Assembly: GCF_007197555.1 (NCBI RefSeq) | Contig: NZ_CP041614.1 | Span: 4,084,001 to 4,148,000, forward strand | DNA length: 64,000 nucleotides | From: Shewanella psychropiezotolerans | Lineage (GTDB): Bacteria > Pseudomonadota > Gammaproteobacteria > Enterobacterales > Shewanellaceae | Direction of reading: 5' to 3' | In this document: one piece after another, positions 47,420 to 56,994 of the stretch | How positions within the stretch are numbered: position 1 is the first letter of the stretch | How the letters are laid out: each line of letters opens with the position of its first letter | Program-made: the position numbers and the translations under genes | Notes under the pieces: generated by a model | Databases searched by the model: none | The model's input: only the letters and a program-made list of their open reading frames with translations | Told to the model about the DNA's origin: nothing

Positions 47420-50400
47420 ATGAATAAAAAAACGATTTACTCCCTTGCGGGAAATAATGAAGATTCCATAAATAATATCTGGTTAAGGAAAACATTAGGA
47501 GAAAATGTAACCGGGTCTCATTTTTTCAGTGATTTAATTCCTGATTTAGACGTGCTCGCTACCAGCGATAAGTTATCCTCAAGGCAAAAGGAAACCTTAA
47601 AAACGTGGTTAAATGAATATAAAAATGATTTTGGTGTCGACAAGAAAATATTAGAACAAATGTTGAATGATTTTCCTGAGCTTGTTGGTAGTTATGATAT
47701 GAACCTATTGGTGTTTGACCACAAATCAGGCGTTATAACTACTTTTCAGGAATTGATTTCTTCTGAGTCTTTACGTTCATCATTTCAACGTGGTTATTTG
47801 TACGAAAAGGGAGAGCAATTTGATAAAAAACTTCTTCTTTCGCTTGTAAAAAAGTATACAAAGTATAAAGAGGAACAAAAACACGAAGATTATCTCTGGT
47901 TAAGAGCCATAATAAAAGAACATTCAAAAACCTCCTCTTCTAAAGATACTATTGTTGCCTTAAACGCACTAGCCACCAGCGAGGAGTTGCCCTCAAAACA
48001 AAAGGAAGCCTTAAAAACGTGGTTAAACAAATATAAAAATAATTTTGGTATCGATAAGAAAGTTCTTGAGAAAACCTTGAATGATTTTCCGCAGTTCACC
48101 GATAGTTATGGTATGAATTTGTTGATGTTTGACGAAAGATCAAACATTGTTGTAACGACCTTTCAGGAAATCATTTCTTCTATATCTTTACGTTTATCAT
48201 TTCAACGTGGTTATTTGTATGAGACGACAGGAGCTTCTTTCGATAAAAACACATTAGTTAGGCTTGTACAAAAGTATGAAGATGCTATAGACATTAAGCA
48301 AAGAGCCACAATAGAAAAAACATTGACTGATGTGGGGATTAACGCTCGTTATGATGACATATTGGAGATATATGATGGAAACATAACAATTGCAGCGACC
48401 TTCCAGACACTGTTTTATTTTCTATCTAAAGAAAGCTTCGTATCTCTGTTGAACAAGTATAAAAACCATCAAAGCATGATATATGACATACAAAGAGAAT
48501 TTAAGTTAGGAGTGTCTAAGCTTGGAGAGGCAACACCACTCTATTTCCATCCAAAATCTAGCTATCAAGACGTGTATGAAGCTAGATATGAGCGGCTAGC
48601 AATTTCCTCTAAAGAGCGAATTGAGGAGGTTGAAGCTGAATTAAGGCATCTTTCCACTCTATTGCAGAGCTCACCTCGAGAGCCTGAAAATAATTACCTC
48701 TCAGCATATACAAGGGCAAGAATCCACAATATCGCAACGGCTAACAATGGCATTGATGCCTACCTTTTCAAAGGGCTGGATATCAACAGTTTCTTTAATT
48801 CGTACCTCATTTACACCTATATTGATAAAGGTAGAACCGAGCGCAATATCATAAGTGTTAATGATTACCTTGGTAGCATTGCAACTCAACATTCTATTAC
48901 AACCCGCAAAAATGTGAATGTTTTATGGCCAAAAGAGATTAAACCACCACTTCAAGTATTTTTGGAAGAGGAGAAAGTCAATATTGCCGAATTCCCCAAG
49001 TTCATGGATAAATGGCGAAAATTAGAAAGTCAAAAAAGTAGCTTATCAACCAATATCCCATCACCTAGAAAGGCCTTTCAAAACACCTTAAATGACTTAG
49101 CCTCAGGGCATAACTTATTCGATGAGGTATTGGTTGAATATCGCGCTAAGGTTGATGATATGAATCTCCAAGCAGGAATAAGTATACTTTCACCTACACA
49201 AGAAAAAACATTTACAATCGCGGATATCCTTATGGGTAAAGAGCGTGAATGGCGAGCGTTGAATCTTGGTTACCGAGAGCGTGACTCAAAAGTTCTTTCT
49301 TCTAATATTTCGTCTGAGCTATTTCAAGAGCTTAAAAATGTGGATATGCAGAATAGCTACATTACTCAGCTTACAGAAATAAAAAATAATGGGCAATTTA
49401 AACAAAAATTCTATTCTTATGCTAGCTCTGTCATTGAATTACATGGACTGAACAAAAATCAGCACTACAGCATCCAAAATGCGCCTATGCTATTGATATT
49501 CCCTGATTCAAAAGGGGGACAGAGACTTGCCAGTACGTACTCCGTCGGCCTGAGTCCTGAGCATAGTCCTATCAAAGTGGTGTCCTTAGCGACCAACCAA
49601 GCCTATTCATTTCCCTCAATAAATGATTTCATCGATACCACTAAAAAAGAGGGTCAACTACGTGATTGGGTCTCGATGCATTTCCCGTTAGACTCTGATG
49701 CTAACTACGATGACATGGCCAGCACCCTATCAATGGGAGCCGGCGATTACTCGTATTTGTTTGAAGGCATAATAGACCAATATGCCAAAAATATGGATAT
49801 ATTAATCAGGTCTCATTCAGAAGCCAATGCGCTAAAATTCTTTGAAGTACTCGAGGCTACAAGCATCTTTTTACTCGTACCTACTTTAGCTATGAGTCCA
49901 TTTGCGGGGTTTGTATATGGCTCTGCGTTAGTTGCAGCTCCACATCTGGGGAGAGCCGCGATTAGTGATACCCAAGATGAACGTGATAATCACTTAAAAA
50001 ATGCTGGGATTGCAGTTGCCATTGAGGCGGCTTTTGAAGGAGGGGCCTATTTGGCTGGCAAAGGGCTTGGGCGTATTATTGGTGATCTAACAACACCAGT
50101 CAAAATTTCAGCAGACGGAGCGGATAGTCTGGCAAGGACACGCAAAGGGACGTTTGAAGTGTCTTCTAATGAGGGTATAAATTGGCACCATGGCAACAAC
50201 AAAGAATATATTGCATGGCGTCATAAAATTGAAATGGAGCCACGGACTGTTGAGTTGTCTATTATTGGAGACGGTGATGGTCATCTCTTAACCGCTCCCT
50301 CAACCACTTCTCAATTAGTCCCACCCCGTAAAGTAAAAGGCTTTTTTACGTATTTGTGGAATATACGTGAACTTGATTTGATTGCAAAAGAGACCGCGAA

Positions 50401-51127
50401 TCAGCTTCGATTACTGAGCTTTTCAGCAAAAAAAATATCAGGGTACACAGCCTTAAATATCACAAGAGAAATATCTGTTTCTGGGGTTAATTATGCTATG
50501 GGGATTGTTCCAGGCATACCCGGGGTGCATAGCATCATCGCTGGTACACCGGGGTCCCTATCAGGGGGGCTAGGTAATTTGATGATTAAAAAGACACTTA
50601 AAGCAGATTTATCATTCCAAATTAAAAAAGGCTCTAGTATTATTTCTTCTTCAAAAGACATGGCTAGGGATCTAACTTTTGCAGGAGGCACATCCCATAG
50701 TTTTCCGATGGCCCCCACTGATGCAGTAAGAGCCGTAGCCTCCAGAAACTTTGTCATTGAAAATATAGATAATGCAACAGCACGCATTTACAAAAAAGAT
50801 GCCGTTGCACGCAATATCTTAGAGCAGCTACCTTCCGCTCGCCTGTTTGTCAAGAATAAAGCAATGAAAGCTCGTGCTGCAGTGCTGTCTATGCCTAGTA
50901 ATGATTCTCGTATGACTAGGCTCCAAGAAGTTAAGGTAAGAGAGAGAGTTGCATTAGTGAATATTAATAATCTTGAAGATAAAGCTCAACAGCTGGCTTA
51001 CCCAATCAAATATTTAAATGATAAAGGAATCGTTCCTGGGCCCAAAGGTGACACTCTATCGGCTGTATTGAGAGATAAGCCTAAACCTACAGGTGGACAT
51101 TATCCTTACATTGATGATGCCCCATGA
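47420..51127 (+). CDS. Large toxin-like protein, 1235 residues (possible dermonecrotic-toxin/DUF6543-type)
   Basis: A single intact frame; ATG at 47420 follows AGGAAA, while a TTG at 47336 is less likely. There is no signal peptide. The N-terminal part contains a recent duplication of about 102 residues (about 45-146 and 183-285; e.g. QKETLKTWLNEYKN / QKEALKTWLNKYKN, SFQRGYLYE in both) and a weaker third unit. The middle is helical and charged. Around 812-845 and 864-890 lie hydrophobic helices (ATSIFLLVPTLAMSPFAGFV; AFEGGAYLAGKGLGRII), as in membrane-inserting toxins. The resemblance to DUF6543 / dermonecrotic toxin proteins is by general layout only. The extreme C-terminus (DKPKPTGGHYPYIDDAP) may be a variable effector tip. 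Low GC and IS remnants on both sides indicate acquisition. No immunity gene is evident. Confidence 0.7.
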   Translation: MNKKTIYSLAGNNEDSINNIWLRKTLGENVTGSHFFSDLIPDLDVLATSDKLSSRQKETLKTWLNEYKNDFGVDKKILEQMLNDFPELVGSYDMNLLVFDHKSGVITTFQELISSESLRSSFQRGYLYEKGEQFDKKLLLSLVKKYTKYKEEQKHEDYLWLRAIIKEHSKTSSSKDTIVALNALATSEELPSKQKEALKTWLNKYKNNFGIDKKVLEKTLNDFPQFTDSYGMNLLMFDERSNIVVTTFQEIISSISLRLSFQRGYLYETTGASFDKNTLVRLVQKYEDAIDIKQRATIEKTLTDVGINARYDDILEIYDGNITIAATFQTLFYFLSKESFVSLLNKYKNHQSMIYDIQREFKLGVSKLGEATPLYFHPKSSYQDVYEARYERLAISSKERIEEVEAELRHLSTLLQSSPREPENNYLSAYTRARIHNIATANNGIDAYLFKGLDINSFFNSYLIYTYIDKGRTERNIISVNDYLGSIATQHSITTRKNVNVLWPKEIKPPLQVFLEEEKVNIAEFPKFMDKWRKLESQKSSLSTNIPSPRKAFQNTLNDLASGHNLFDEVLVEYRAKVDDMNLQAGISILSPTQEKTFTIADILMGKEREWRALNLGYRERDSKVLSSNISSELFQELKNVDMQNSYITQLTEIKNNGQFKQKFYSYASSVIELHGLNKNQHYSIQNAPMLLIFPDSKGGQRLASTYSVGLSPEHSPIKVVSLATNQAYSFPSINDFIDTTKKEGQLRDWVSMHFPLDSDANYDDMASTLSMGAGDYSYLFEGIIDQYAKNMDILIRSHSEANALKFFEVLEATSIFLLVPTLAMSPFAGFVYGSALVAAPHLGRAAISDTQDERDNHLKNAGIAVAIEAAFEGGAYLAGKGLGRIIGDLTTPVKISADGADSLARTRKGTFEVSSNEGINWHHGNNKEYIAWRHKIEMEPRTVELSIIGDGDGHLLTAPSTTSQLVPPRKVKGFFTYLWNIRELDLIAKETANQLRLLSFSAKKISGYTALNITREISVSGVNYAMGIVPGIPGVHSIIAGTPGSLSGGLGNLMIKKTLKADLSFQIKKGSSIISSSKDMARDLTFAGGTSHSFPMAPTDAVRAVASRNFVIENIDNATARIYKKDAVARNILEQLPSARLFVKNKAMKARAAVLSMPSNDSRMTRLQEVKVRERVALVNINNLEDKAQQLAYPIKYLNDKGIVPGPKGDTLSAVLRDKPKPTGGHYPYIDDAP

Positions 51128-51290
51128 CTCTGTTGAAAAACATAGATTCAGCTAACTTTCAGGCTGTCCGTTGCTATTGTTTAGTTAATGCTAGATTTTT
51201 AACGTCTAGCTCTAACCGTTAATATAAAGCCAATGGACACTCATCAGTGGCACTTAAATTCAGTGGCACTGACGGAATCGCAGGCCTCAA

Positions 51291-51423
51291 AAGAAACATA
51301 AACTTAGTCCTGCGAAATATAAGATTGAAGTGGATAAGCAGACCATCACTTGGATAGGTCAGGGCCACATACCTACCATGTTTTAAAAAAGGGCTCGATG
51401 AAGGTTTCGAACTCAGCGATTAC
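51291..51423 (+). pseudogene. H-NS C-terminal domain remnant
   Basis: The frame KYKIEVDKQTITWIGQGHIP then TMF, and after a one-base shift at the T4-A6 run (51381-51390) KKGLDEGFELSDY. This aligns end to end with KYKIQVNDQVITWTGRGRRP...LDEGFELNDF of the H-NS-family gene at 25735-26127. The oligomerisation half is missing. Confidence 0.75.
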
Positions 51424-51434
51424 GAGCGGATGTC

Positions 51435-51605
51435 GAACAGCGGCAAGTTAAATATTTCAATAATGGTATCAAACCTGATCATGCGCCGATAAAGAAGCTC
51501 ACTGTCACTACCGGTGAATTAAAATTACAAAAACGAGCCTGGTCAAGGCTTCAGGTATTCGAATTATTGCGGATGATAAATAATTTATGGTTACGTAATG
51601 ATTAA
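51435..51605 (+). mobile_element. Remnant of an IS6-type transposase, C-terminal part
   Basis: An intact 56-codon frame with its own stop: RQVKYFNNGIKPDHAPIKKL, then LKLQKRAWSRLQVFELLRMI. It matches the conserved IS6 end (Y-L-N-N-x-I-E-x-D-H-x-x-I-K-x-x-x...F-K-S-x-x-x-A-x-x-T-I-x-G-x-E-x-x-x-M). It joins the H-NS remnant almost directly. Confidence 0.75.
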
Positions 51606-51784
51606 CGTAAAACCCTGGGGCGGGAGAGATCCGCCTTCATTAATCATCTCTTTAATATTGAAGCTGTTTACCTGGAGTTATCCGTAAAAAAGCCACTCAC
51701 CCTTATATTTAAGGAGCGCAGTACTGGTCAGAGAAGTACGACGACTGATTGTCACCATACACTCCAATAGGCTTATGGAAGAAC

Positions 51785-52080
51785 AGCTAAGGAACCTCTG
51801 GCGTTAGTGACTAACTTAACAATGAAAACTGTGCCCCTAAAAAACTGGTCAACATTTATCGAAAGCGGATGCAAATGGAAAAACGTTCAGAGACTTAAAA
51901 AATCCCGCCTATGGATTTAGTTTACGCCACAGCCGAACTCGTTCTGCTGCAAGGATGGGCAAAAGAGCTACTTAGGCGGCGAGTTTACTATCAAGTCTCG
52001 CGAAGTGAACTTATTAACGCCGCGAAAATGTTATCCGAAATATTCAGTACTCGTGGGTGTTGGGGGAATGAATTACGAGG
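51785..52080 (+). mobile_element. Remnant of an IS4-type transposase (C-terminal part)
   Basis: Pieces in two frames: EPLALVTNLTMKT, then LVNIYRKRMQMEKRSET, then KNPAYGFSLRHSRTRSAARM. These match the IS4-group end E-P-x-x-L-A-T-N-L ... I-Y-x-x-R-M-Q-I-E-x-x-F-R-D-x-K-S-x-x-x-G-x-G-L. Frameshifts make it non-functional. Confidence 0.65.
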
Positions 52081-52085
52081 GGAGC

Positions 52086-52223
52086 CTACAGGGTAGAGCC
52101 TATGTGATCCATTCTTTGCACCTCAGCACCGACAAAGACGCGGATCCGTTGTGCAATTGCATCAAACTCATTTGACCATTCAAGCTTAGGTTCAACAATC
52201 ATGATAGGTTTCATAATAGACAT
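52086..52223 (-). pseudogene. GrpB-family (UPF0157) protein, truncated to the N-terminus
   Basis: 45 codons from ATG at 52223: VEPKLEWSNEFDAIAQRIRV, then MDHIGSTL and a stop. E-x-x-x-x-W-x-x-x-F-x-x-x-x-x-x-I ... I-x-H-I-G-S-T is the GrpB start. The rest (about 120 residues) is gone, ending exactly where the IS4 remnant begins, so the insertion probably cut the gene. Confidence 0.65.
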
Positions 52224-52478
52224 TCCAAATGCCCCCATATGTAAACTTGTAACTAATACTTAACTAAGCGCTTTATCTTAAAGGCATATTTGCTCATAAT
52301 ATGCGAAAATTAACACCTTTAGATGTAAAACCGAACGGTCGCCTTGTTTATTTAATTCACTATGGGGTGATCAGCTAATTTTTAGATAAGAGATTAACCT
52401 GAAATTCAGGCTTATCAAATATTATCTAATCACTCAGCATCTCCACTATTTTCATTACTTTGCATAATTAGATCTCAA
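52224..52478. other. Promoter region of the dCache chemoreceptor
   Basis: About 255 bases, AT-rich, no gene. Confidence 0.3.
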
Positions 52479-54350
52479 ATGAACTCATACTCGCTCAAGA
52501 AAAAGATACTTATTTCCGTCGTAATAGCACTTTCACTCGTCATAGGTTTGCTTTCCTGGCAAAGCTATTCCAGCCAAAAATCTCTTTTGATGCGAGGCAG
52601 CATTGAGCAAGTTCAACGCTTGGGTGATCAACAAGCCCAACGGATCCAGGAGTGGTTATCGGATCGCCAAAGTGCCATAGCCGCCGTCGCAACCAAGTTA
52701 GAAGGCGATCCTCTTAATGCTCTACAACAAGCACAAGATTCCGGAGGTTTTCAATTAACCTATTTTGGCACTAAAACTGGGCAGATGCAGGACTCAGATC
52801 CCAGCATCGACCGTACCGGCTATGATCCCCGCAGCCGACCTTGGTACCAACAGGCCATGCGCGAACGCGGTCCTATCTTGACGAAACCTTATGTCGATGT
52901 TGCCTATAACATTCTGGTTGTTACCATGGCTCAACCCACCTCACAAGGTGTTGTGGGTGGTGACTTATCTATCGACAGTTTGGTCGATAGTATTAACAGA
53001 ATGAAATTACCGGCGAATGGTTACGCCATCATGATGCATAAAGACGGCACGGTGATCGCATACAAAGACCAGAGCAAAACGATGCGACCCATAGGTGATA
53101 TTGACAGTGAACTCAGCCGTGGTTTGCCGGACTTAAGCCGCAAAACAGACACACTGCTACCGGTATATTTTGAGAGCGAAGGTAAAGAGAAGCTGGTTTG
53201 GGGCGAAGAAATTCCAAACACGGATTGGGAATTGATTTTCATACTGGATAAAGCAACTTTAGAAGCCCCGCTATCAGCTCTCTTGCTCACTCAACTTGGC
53301 TTATCAGCCTTAATGTTATTTTTGAGTGTGATAGCAATCTCATGGTTACTTAGCGTGTTACTGGGACCCTTAAACCGAGTCTCTGTGGCACTGGCCAAAA
53401 TAGCCGACGGTAATGGCGACTTAACTCAGCGCATCGAAGTCGATACCCAAGATGAGGTCGGTGTTCTTGCCGATAGCTTTAACCGTTTTGTCGGCAGTCA
53501 ACATCTGCTTATCAGTCATATCCGCCAATTAGCCAGCGAACTCGATGCCGATGCTGAGCAAAGTTTAGCCACCAACCAAACGGCTGTTACCGAGCTGCAA
53601 CGTCAACAACAAGAGGTGGATATGGTGGCCACAGCCGTTACAGAGATGGCCAGTGCGACTAATGAAATTGCCGCCAATGCTGAAAATACCGCGACCGCTG
53701 CACAACAATCGGCAGCCAGCAGCGAAGATGGTAAAGCCCTGGTAGATAAGACTCGCACCACCATCAACTCTTTAGCCAACGAAGTCGAGCAAGCTACAGA
53801 TGTCATCGGCGATCTGAGCCGTCATGCTCAATCTATCTCGAGTATTCTCACGACAATTCAGGGCATTGCTGAGCAAACTAACTTACTCGCACTCAATGCC
53901 GCTATCGAGGCGGCCCGTGCGGGCGAACAAGGTCGTGGCTTTGCGGTTGTCGCAGATGAAGTACGGGTCTTGTCTCGTCGAACGCAAGATTCAACCCAAG
54001 AGATCAACACCACGATTGAGACGTTACGACACACAACAGAGAAGGCCGTTAACTTGATGGAGAGTAGTCAAGAATTAGCCAGTAACAGTGTGTCAGATGT
54101 CAATGAGGCGGCCAATGCCCTTGAGGAGATAACTCAAGCGGTCAATGCAATTTCAGAGATGGCGGGACAAATTGCGACAGCGGCCGAAGAGCAGACTCAA
54201 GTGACGGGTGAAATCACCCAAAATACCGTCGCAATTAAAGATGTCACCGATGAAATAACCGTGGCGGCGATGGCTGACTTATCACAAGCCAAGAAACTGA
54301 AAGATCGTGCCAACGATCTCAGCTCTCAGGTATCCACCTTCATTTTGTAA
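52479..54350 (+). CDS. Methyl-accepting chemotaxis protein with dCache_1 sensor, amino-acid-sensing motif
   Basis: A 623-residue receptor: a membrane helix at about 9-28, a periplasmic dCache domain (about 35-265), a second helix (about 267-292), HAMP ([20 protein letters not shown]) and the signalling hairpin [20 protein letters not shown]. The dCache pocket shows Y115, R120, W122, Y123 (YDPRSRPWY), which fits the Y-x4-R-x-W-Y spacing of the dCache_1AA amino-acid-binding motif, with D162 in VVGGDLSID as the candidate amine-binding aspartate. The frame is intact and monocistronic, with a terminator after it. Confidence 0.9.
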   Translation: MNSYSLKKKILISVVIALSLVIGLLSWQSYSSQKSLLMRGSIEQVQRLGDQQAQRIQEWLSDRQSAIAAVATKLEGDPLNALQQAQDSGGFQLTYFGTKTGQMQDSDPSIDRTGYDPRSRPWYQQAMRERGPILTKPYVDVAYNILVVTMAQPTSQGVVGGDLSIDSLVDSINRMKLPANGYAIMMHKDGTVIAYKDQSKTMRPIGDIDSELSRGLPDLSRKTDTLLPVYFESEGKEKLVWGEEIPNTDWELIFILDKATLEAPLSALLLTQLGLSALMLFLSVIAISWLLSVLLGPLNRVSVALAKIADGNGDLTQRIEVDTQDEVGVLADSFNRFVGSQHLLISHIRQLASELDADAEQSLATNQTAVTELQRQQQEVDMVATAVTEMASATNEIAANAENTATAAQQSAASSEDGKALVDKTRTTINSLANEVEQATDVIGDLSRHAQSISSILTTIQGIAEQTNLLALNAAIEAARAGEQGRGFAVVADEVRVLSRRTQDSTQEINTTIETLRHTTEKAVNLMESSQELASNSVSDVNEAANALEEITQAVNAISEMAGQIATAAEEQTQVTGEITQNTVAIKDVTDEITVAAMADLSQAKKLKDRANDLSSQVSTFIL

Positions 54351-54385
54351 TTGATTAATACCAATTGGTATAACAAGCCATAACC

Positions 54386-54415
54386 AAAGGGAGAGAATCA
54401 TTCTCTCCCTTTTCT
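54386..54415. terminator. Terminator between the chemoreceptor and topB
   Basis: AAAGGGAGAGAA pairs perfectly with TTCTCTCCCTTT (12 bp, 3-base loop) and is followed by TTC. It separates convergent genes and can serve both. Confidence 0.8.
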
Positions 54416-54482
54416 ATCGGTGTGAATTCCCTCAACAAGCCATCCCCGGCTCATGGTCATCTAATCCCAATCAGACCTATGA

Positions 54483-56432
54483 TTAACTCTTGGCTTTTTT
54501 CTTAGTGTAACGACGCTTCTTAAAAGAGCTCTTCGGCGCTTTGACCCCTTGTAAGGCTGTCGGCAGTTGTGAACCGGCTTGAGTGATCAAGTTGCTTAGA
54601 GAGTCGATGAGTGGCGTCATAAAACTTTGATACTTAGCTTCCTTACGACTGATGGCATCGAGATTACTCTCCCACAGTGCAGTCATATCCGGCGTGGTAG
54701 CACTCAGAGGTAGACTGTTAATCAGCCCCCTGCCGACTTCGGTAGCAATAATGGTTTTGCCTTGTCTGCTGAGGAAGGTGCGCTTAAACAATAATTCTAT
54801 GATGCCGGCTCGGGTCGCTTCGGTGCCCAGCCCATCAGTGTCTTTCAATATTTTTCGGACCTCAGGATCCGTCACATAGCGATTAATCCCCGTCATCGCA
54901 CCAAGCAAGGTGGCGTCGGTAAAATGTTTCGGTGGCTGGGTCTGTTTCTCGATAAGCACACCAGCCCCGGAATGCAAAGACTGACCCTTCTTCAGGGCTG
55001 GCAACTTCTGCTGTGACTCATCATCGTCTTCCTTGCCAGCGCTAGCGCTATTTGCGTTACCAGCATTATTTCGCGCAAATAGCTGCTTCCAACCCTGCGC
55101 CCTTTCCTGCTTTGCCTTAGTCTTGAAGTGACCGCCTTCGATCAACACATGAACTTCAGTTTCGCTATAGAGGTAAGGCGGATAGAACTGGGCGAGATAT
55201 TGACGAGCCACTTGCAGGTAGATTTGCCTCTCCCGAGCGCTAAGACTCGAGAGGTTGGCTCGTTTTTCTGTGGGTATGATGGCATGGTGAGCATCGACCT
55301 TACTGTCGTTCCAGGCCTTAGATTTTATCTTAGGATCTGGCTTATCACTTTTTTCGACTAACTCACCCGCCCCTGATAGCACCGCATCTATGACTTGAGG
55401 GGCTTGGGCAAACTGCTCCGCCGGCAAGTAACGACTGTCAGATCTGGGATAAGTGATCAACTTGTGTCGCTCATAAAGCGTCTGACAGGTGTCGAGCACC
55501 TCTTTGGCGCTCATACCATATCGCTTGGCTGCATCAATCTGCAGCGAAGATAGACTATAAGGTAGAGGCGCATTTTGCTGCTTATCTTTAGCAGTAACTT
55601 GAGTAACTTGTGCCGGTTTATCACTGATACGACCGGCGACATTCTGTGCCAGCCCTTTAGACAAGACTCTCCCTTCTTCATCCATATAAGGTTGGCAGGC
55701 TTCACTGGGTTGCCATTTGGCTGTAAACGCCTCATTTTTCTCTGTAGTCAGCTTGGCCAGAACTTCATAGAAAGACTTAGAAACAAAGTTAGCTATCTCT
55801 TCATCCCGGCGAACCACTAAACCTAACAAGGGGGTCTGCACTCGCCCTACTGATAACACGCCCTGATAACCCACCTTACGCCCTTGTAGTGTGTAGGCTC
55901 TGGTCATGTTCATACCATAGAGCCAATCGGCACGAGAACGAGCTAAAGCAGAAGTAGACAGGGGAATGAATTCCCGATTACTGCGCATCTGACCCAATGC
56001 ACGTCTCACCGCTTGGGGGTTGAGATCACTGATCAGCAGACGCTGTGTCTTGTTAAGCTTATCGCCTTTAACGCCAAAATGAGAGATCACTTCGTCGACT
56101 AATAGCTGCCCCTCCCTGTCAGGATCGCCGGCATTAACCAGTTGTGAGGCTTTTTTTACTAAGCCCCTAAGCACGGTCAATTGACTGCGAGTCTTGGGCT
56201 TAGGATTCATCTTCCACTTTTCGGGAATGATGGGCAGATGCTCAAACTTCCACGACTTGTATGCGGCATCGTAGCTATCGGGCTCAGCCTGCTCCAACAG
56301 ATGACCGATACACCAGGAAACACAATCACCGTTCGCCGCCATTATATGACCGTCACCCTTCTTGTGGGGTTTAGGCAGCACATCGGCGATGGCTCGCCCG
56401 AGGGAAGGTTTTTCTGCGATATAAAGAATCAT
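54483..56432 (-). CDS. topB: DNA topoisomerase III
   Basis: A 649-residue type IA topoisomerase. The Toprim domain opens with YIAEKPSLGRAIADVLP and has DPDREG at 103-108 (metal-binding acidic triad). The catalytic tyrosine is Y328 in LITYPRSDSRYL, the same number as I recall for E. coli TopB. GDVQ/GRVQTP-type motif: LSVGRVQTPLL near 193. A basic C-terminal tail (KSSFKKRRYTKKKAKS) likely binds DNA. It resolves single-strand-passage intermediates and precatenanes. Full length. Confidence 0.95.
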   Translation of the reverse strand: MILYIAEKPSLGRAIADVLPKPHKKGDGHIMAANGDCVSWCIGHLLEQAEPDSYDAAYKSWKFEHLPIIPEKWKMNPKPKTRSQLTVLRGLVKKASQLVNAGDPDREGQLLVDEVISHFGVKGDKLNKTQRLLISDLNPQAVRRALGQMRSNREFIPLSTSALARSRADWLYGMNMTRAYTLQGRKVGYQGVLSVGRVQTPLLGLVVRRDEEIANFVSKSFYEVLAKLTTEKNEAFTAKWQPSEACQPYMDEEGRVLSKGLAQNVAGRISDKPAQVTQVTAKDKQQNAPLPYSLSSLQIDAAKRYGMSAKEVLDTCQTLYERHKLITYPRSDSRYLPAEQFAQAPQVIDAVLSGAGELVEKSDKPDPKIKSKAWNDSKVDAHHAIIPTEKRANLSSLSARERQIYLQVARQYLAQFYPPYLYSETEVHVLIEGGHFKTKAKQERAQGWKQLFARNNAGNANSASAGKEDDDESQQKLPALKKGQSLHSGAGVLIEKQTQPPKHFTDATLLGAMTGINRYVTDPEVRKILKDTDGLGTEATRAGIIELLFKRTFLSRQGKTIIATEVGRGLINSLPLSATTPDMTALWESNLDAISRKEAKYQSFMTPLIDSLSNLITQAGSQLPTALQGVKAPKSSFKKRRYTKKKAKS

Positions 56433-56557
56433 AAGCGGAACTCAAACTACTGTACAAATTACCAGTAACTTTAGCCTAAAGAGACACTAGCTGCAATCAC
56501 TGCAGGTATAATTCCCTACAATAGCACTGCAACACTTATTATTGTGTAAATTCAGTT

Positions 56558-56576
56558 GAGAATGATTATCATTTGG
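56558..56576. promoter_or_regulatory. Candidate Fur box
   Basis: GAGAATGATTATCATTTGG agrees with the 19-base Fur consensus (GATAATGATAATCATTATC) at 14 positions, including the central AATGAT-n-ATCATT. It lies about 42 bases before the start of the small membrane protein gene at 56618, and about 125 bases upstream of topB. Confidence 0.5.
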
Positions 56577-56617
56577 TTATTATTTAGCGACTAGCTAATC
56601 TTTTAAGCAGGTACATC

Positions 56618-56884
56618 ATGATTGCATCGACCACAGAAACCGGCAGCGGCTTAGATAAGCTACTTCTATATCATTTCCTCATGGTGACCGCTGTCGCCCT
56701 GTTGATCACCCCTCTAATCACTGACAATAAAATCTTTGAATTGATGTTATTGGTGACCATGCAAATAGTCTTAACCTGTATCAGCACACTCATAGGATTG
56801 AGCATGGGACATACTGTGAGTAAACGTGCTGCTAGCGTACTCTTCGCCATCTGGATGCTCGTCTGGTGTGTTCATTTAGCTTAA
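56618..56884 (+). CDS. Small hypothetical inner-membrane protein
   Basis: An 88-residue protein with three hydrophobic segments (LLLYHFLMVTAVALLITPLI, LMLLVTMQIVLTCISTLIGL, AASVLFAIWMLVWCVHLA) and a soluble, Ser/Thr-rich N-terminus. No family recognised. AGCAGG lies a few bases before the ATG. The Fur-like box upstream suggests iron-responsive expression. Confidence 0.6.
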   Translation: MIASTTETGSGLDKLLLYHFLMVTAVALLITPLITDNKIFELMLLVTMQIVLTCISTLIGLSMGHTVSKRAASVLFAIWMLVWCVHLA

Positions 56885-56916
56885 ATTACAGCTTGAGCTT
56901 GGAAAACGATAAATAA

Positions 56917-56948
56917 AGCGTTAACTCTACAATAAGAGAGTTAACGCT
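56917..56948 (-). terminator. Hairpin terminator after the M14-type peptidase gene
   Basis: AGCGTTAACTCT and AGAGTTAACGCT form a perfect 12-bp stem. On the minus strand it is followed by TTATTT, so it most likely ends the gene whose stop is at 56995. It may also serve the small gene to its left. Confidence 0.65.
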
Positions 56949-56994
56949 AATAAGTGGCTACAGCTAACTTTACATAAGGGATTAAGATAGGTAA

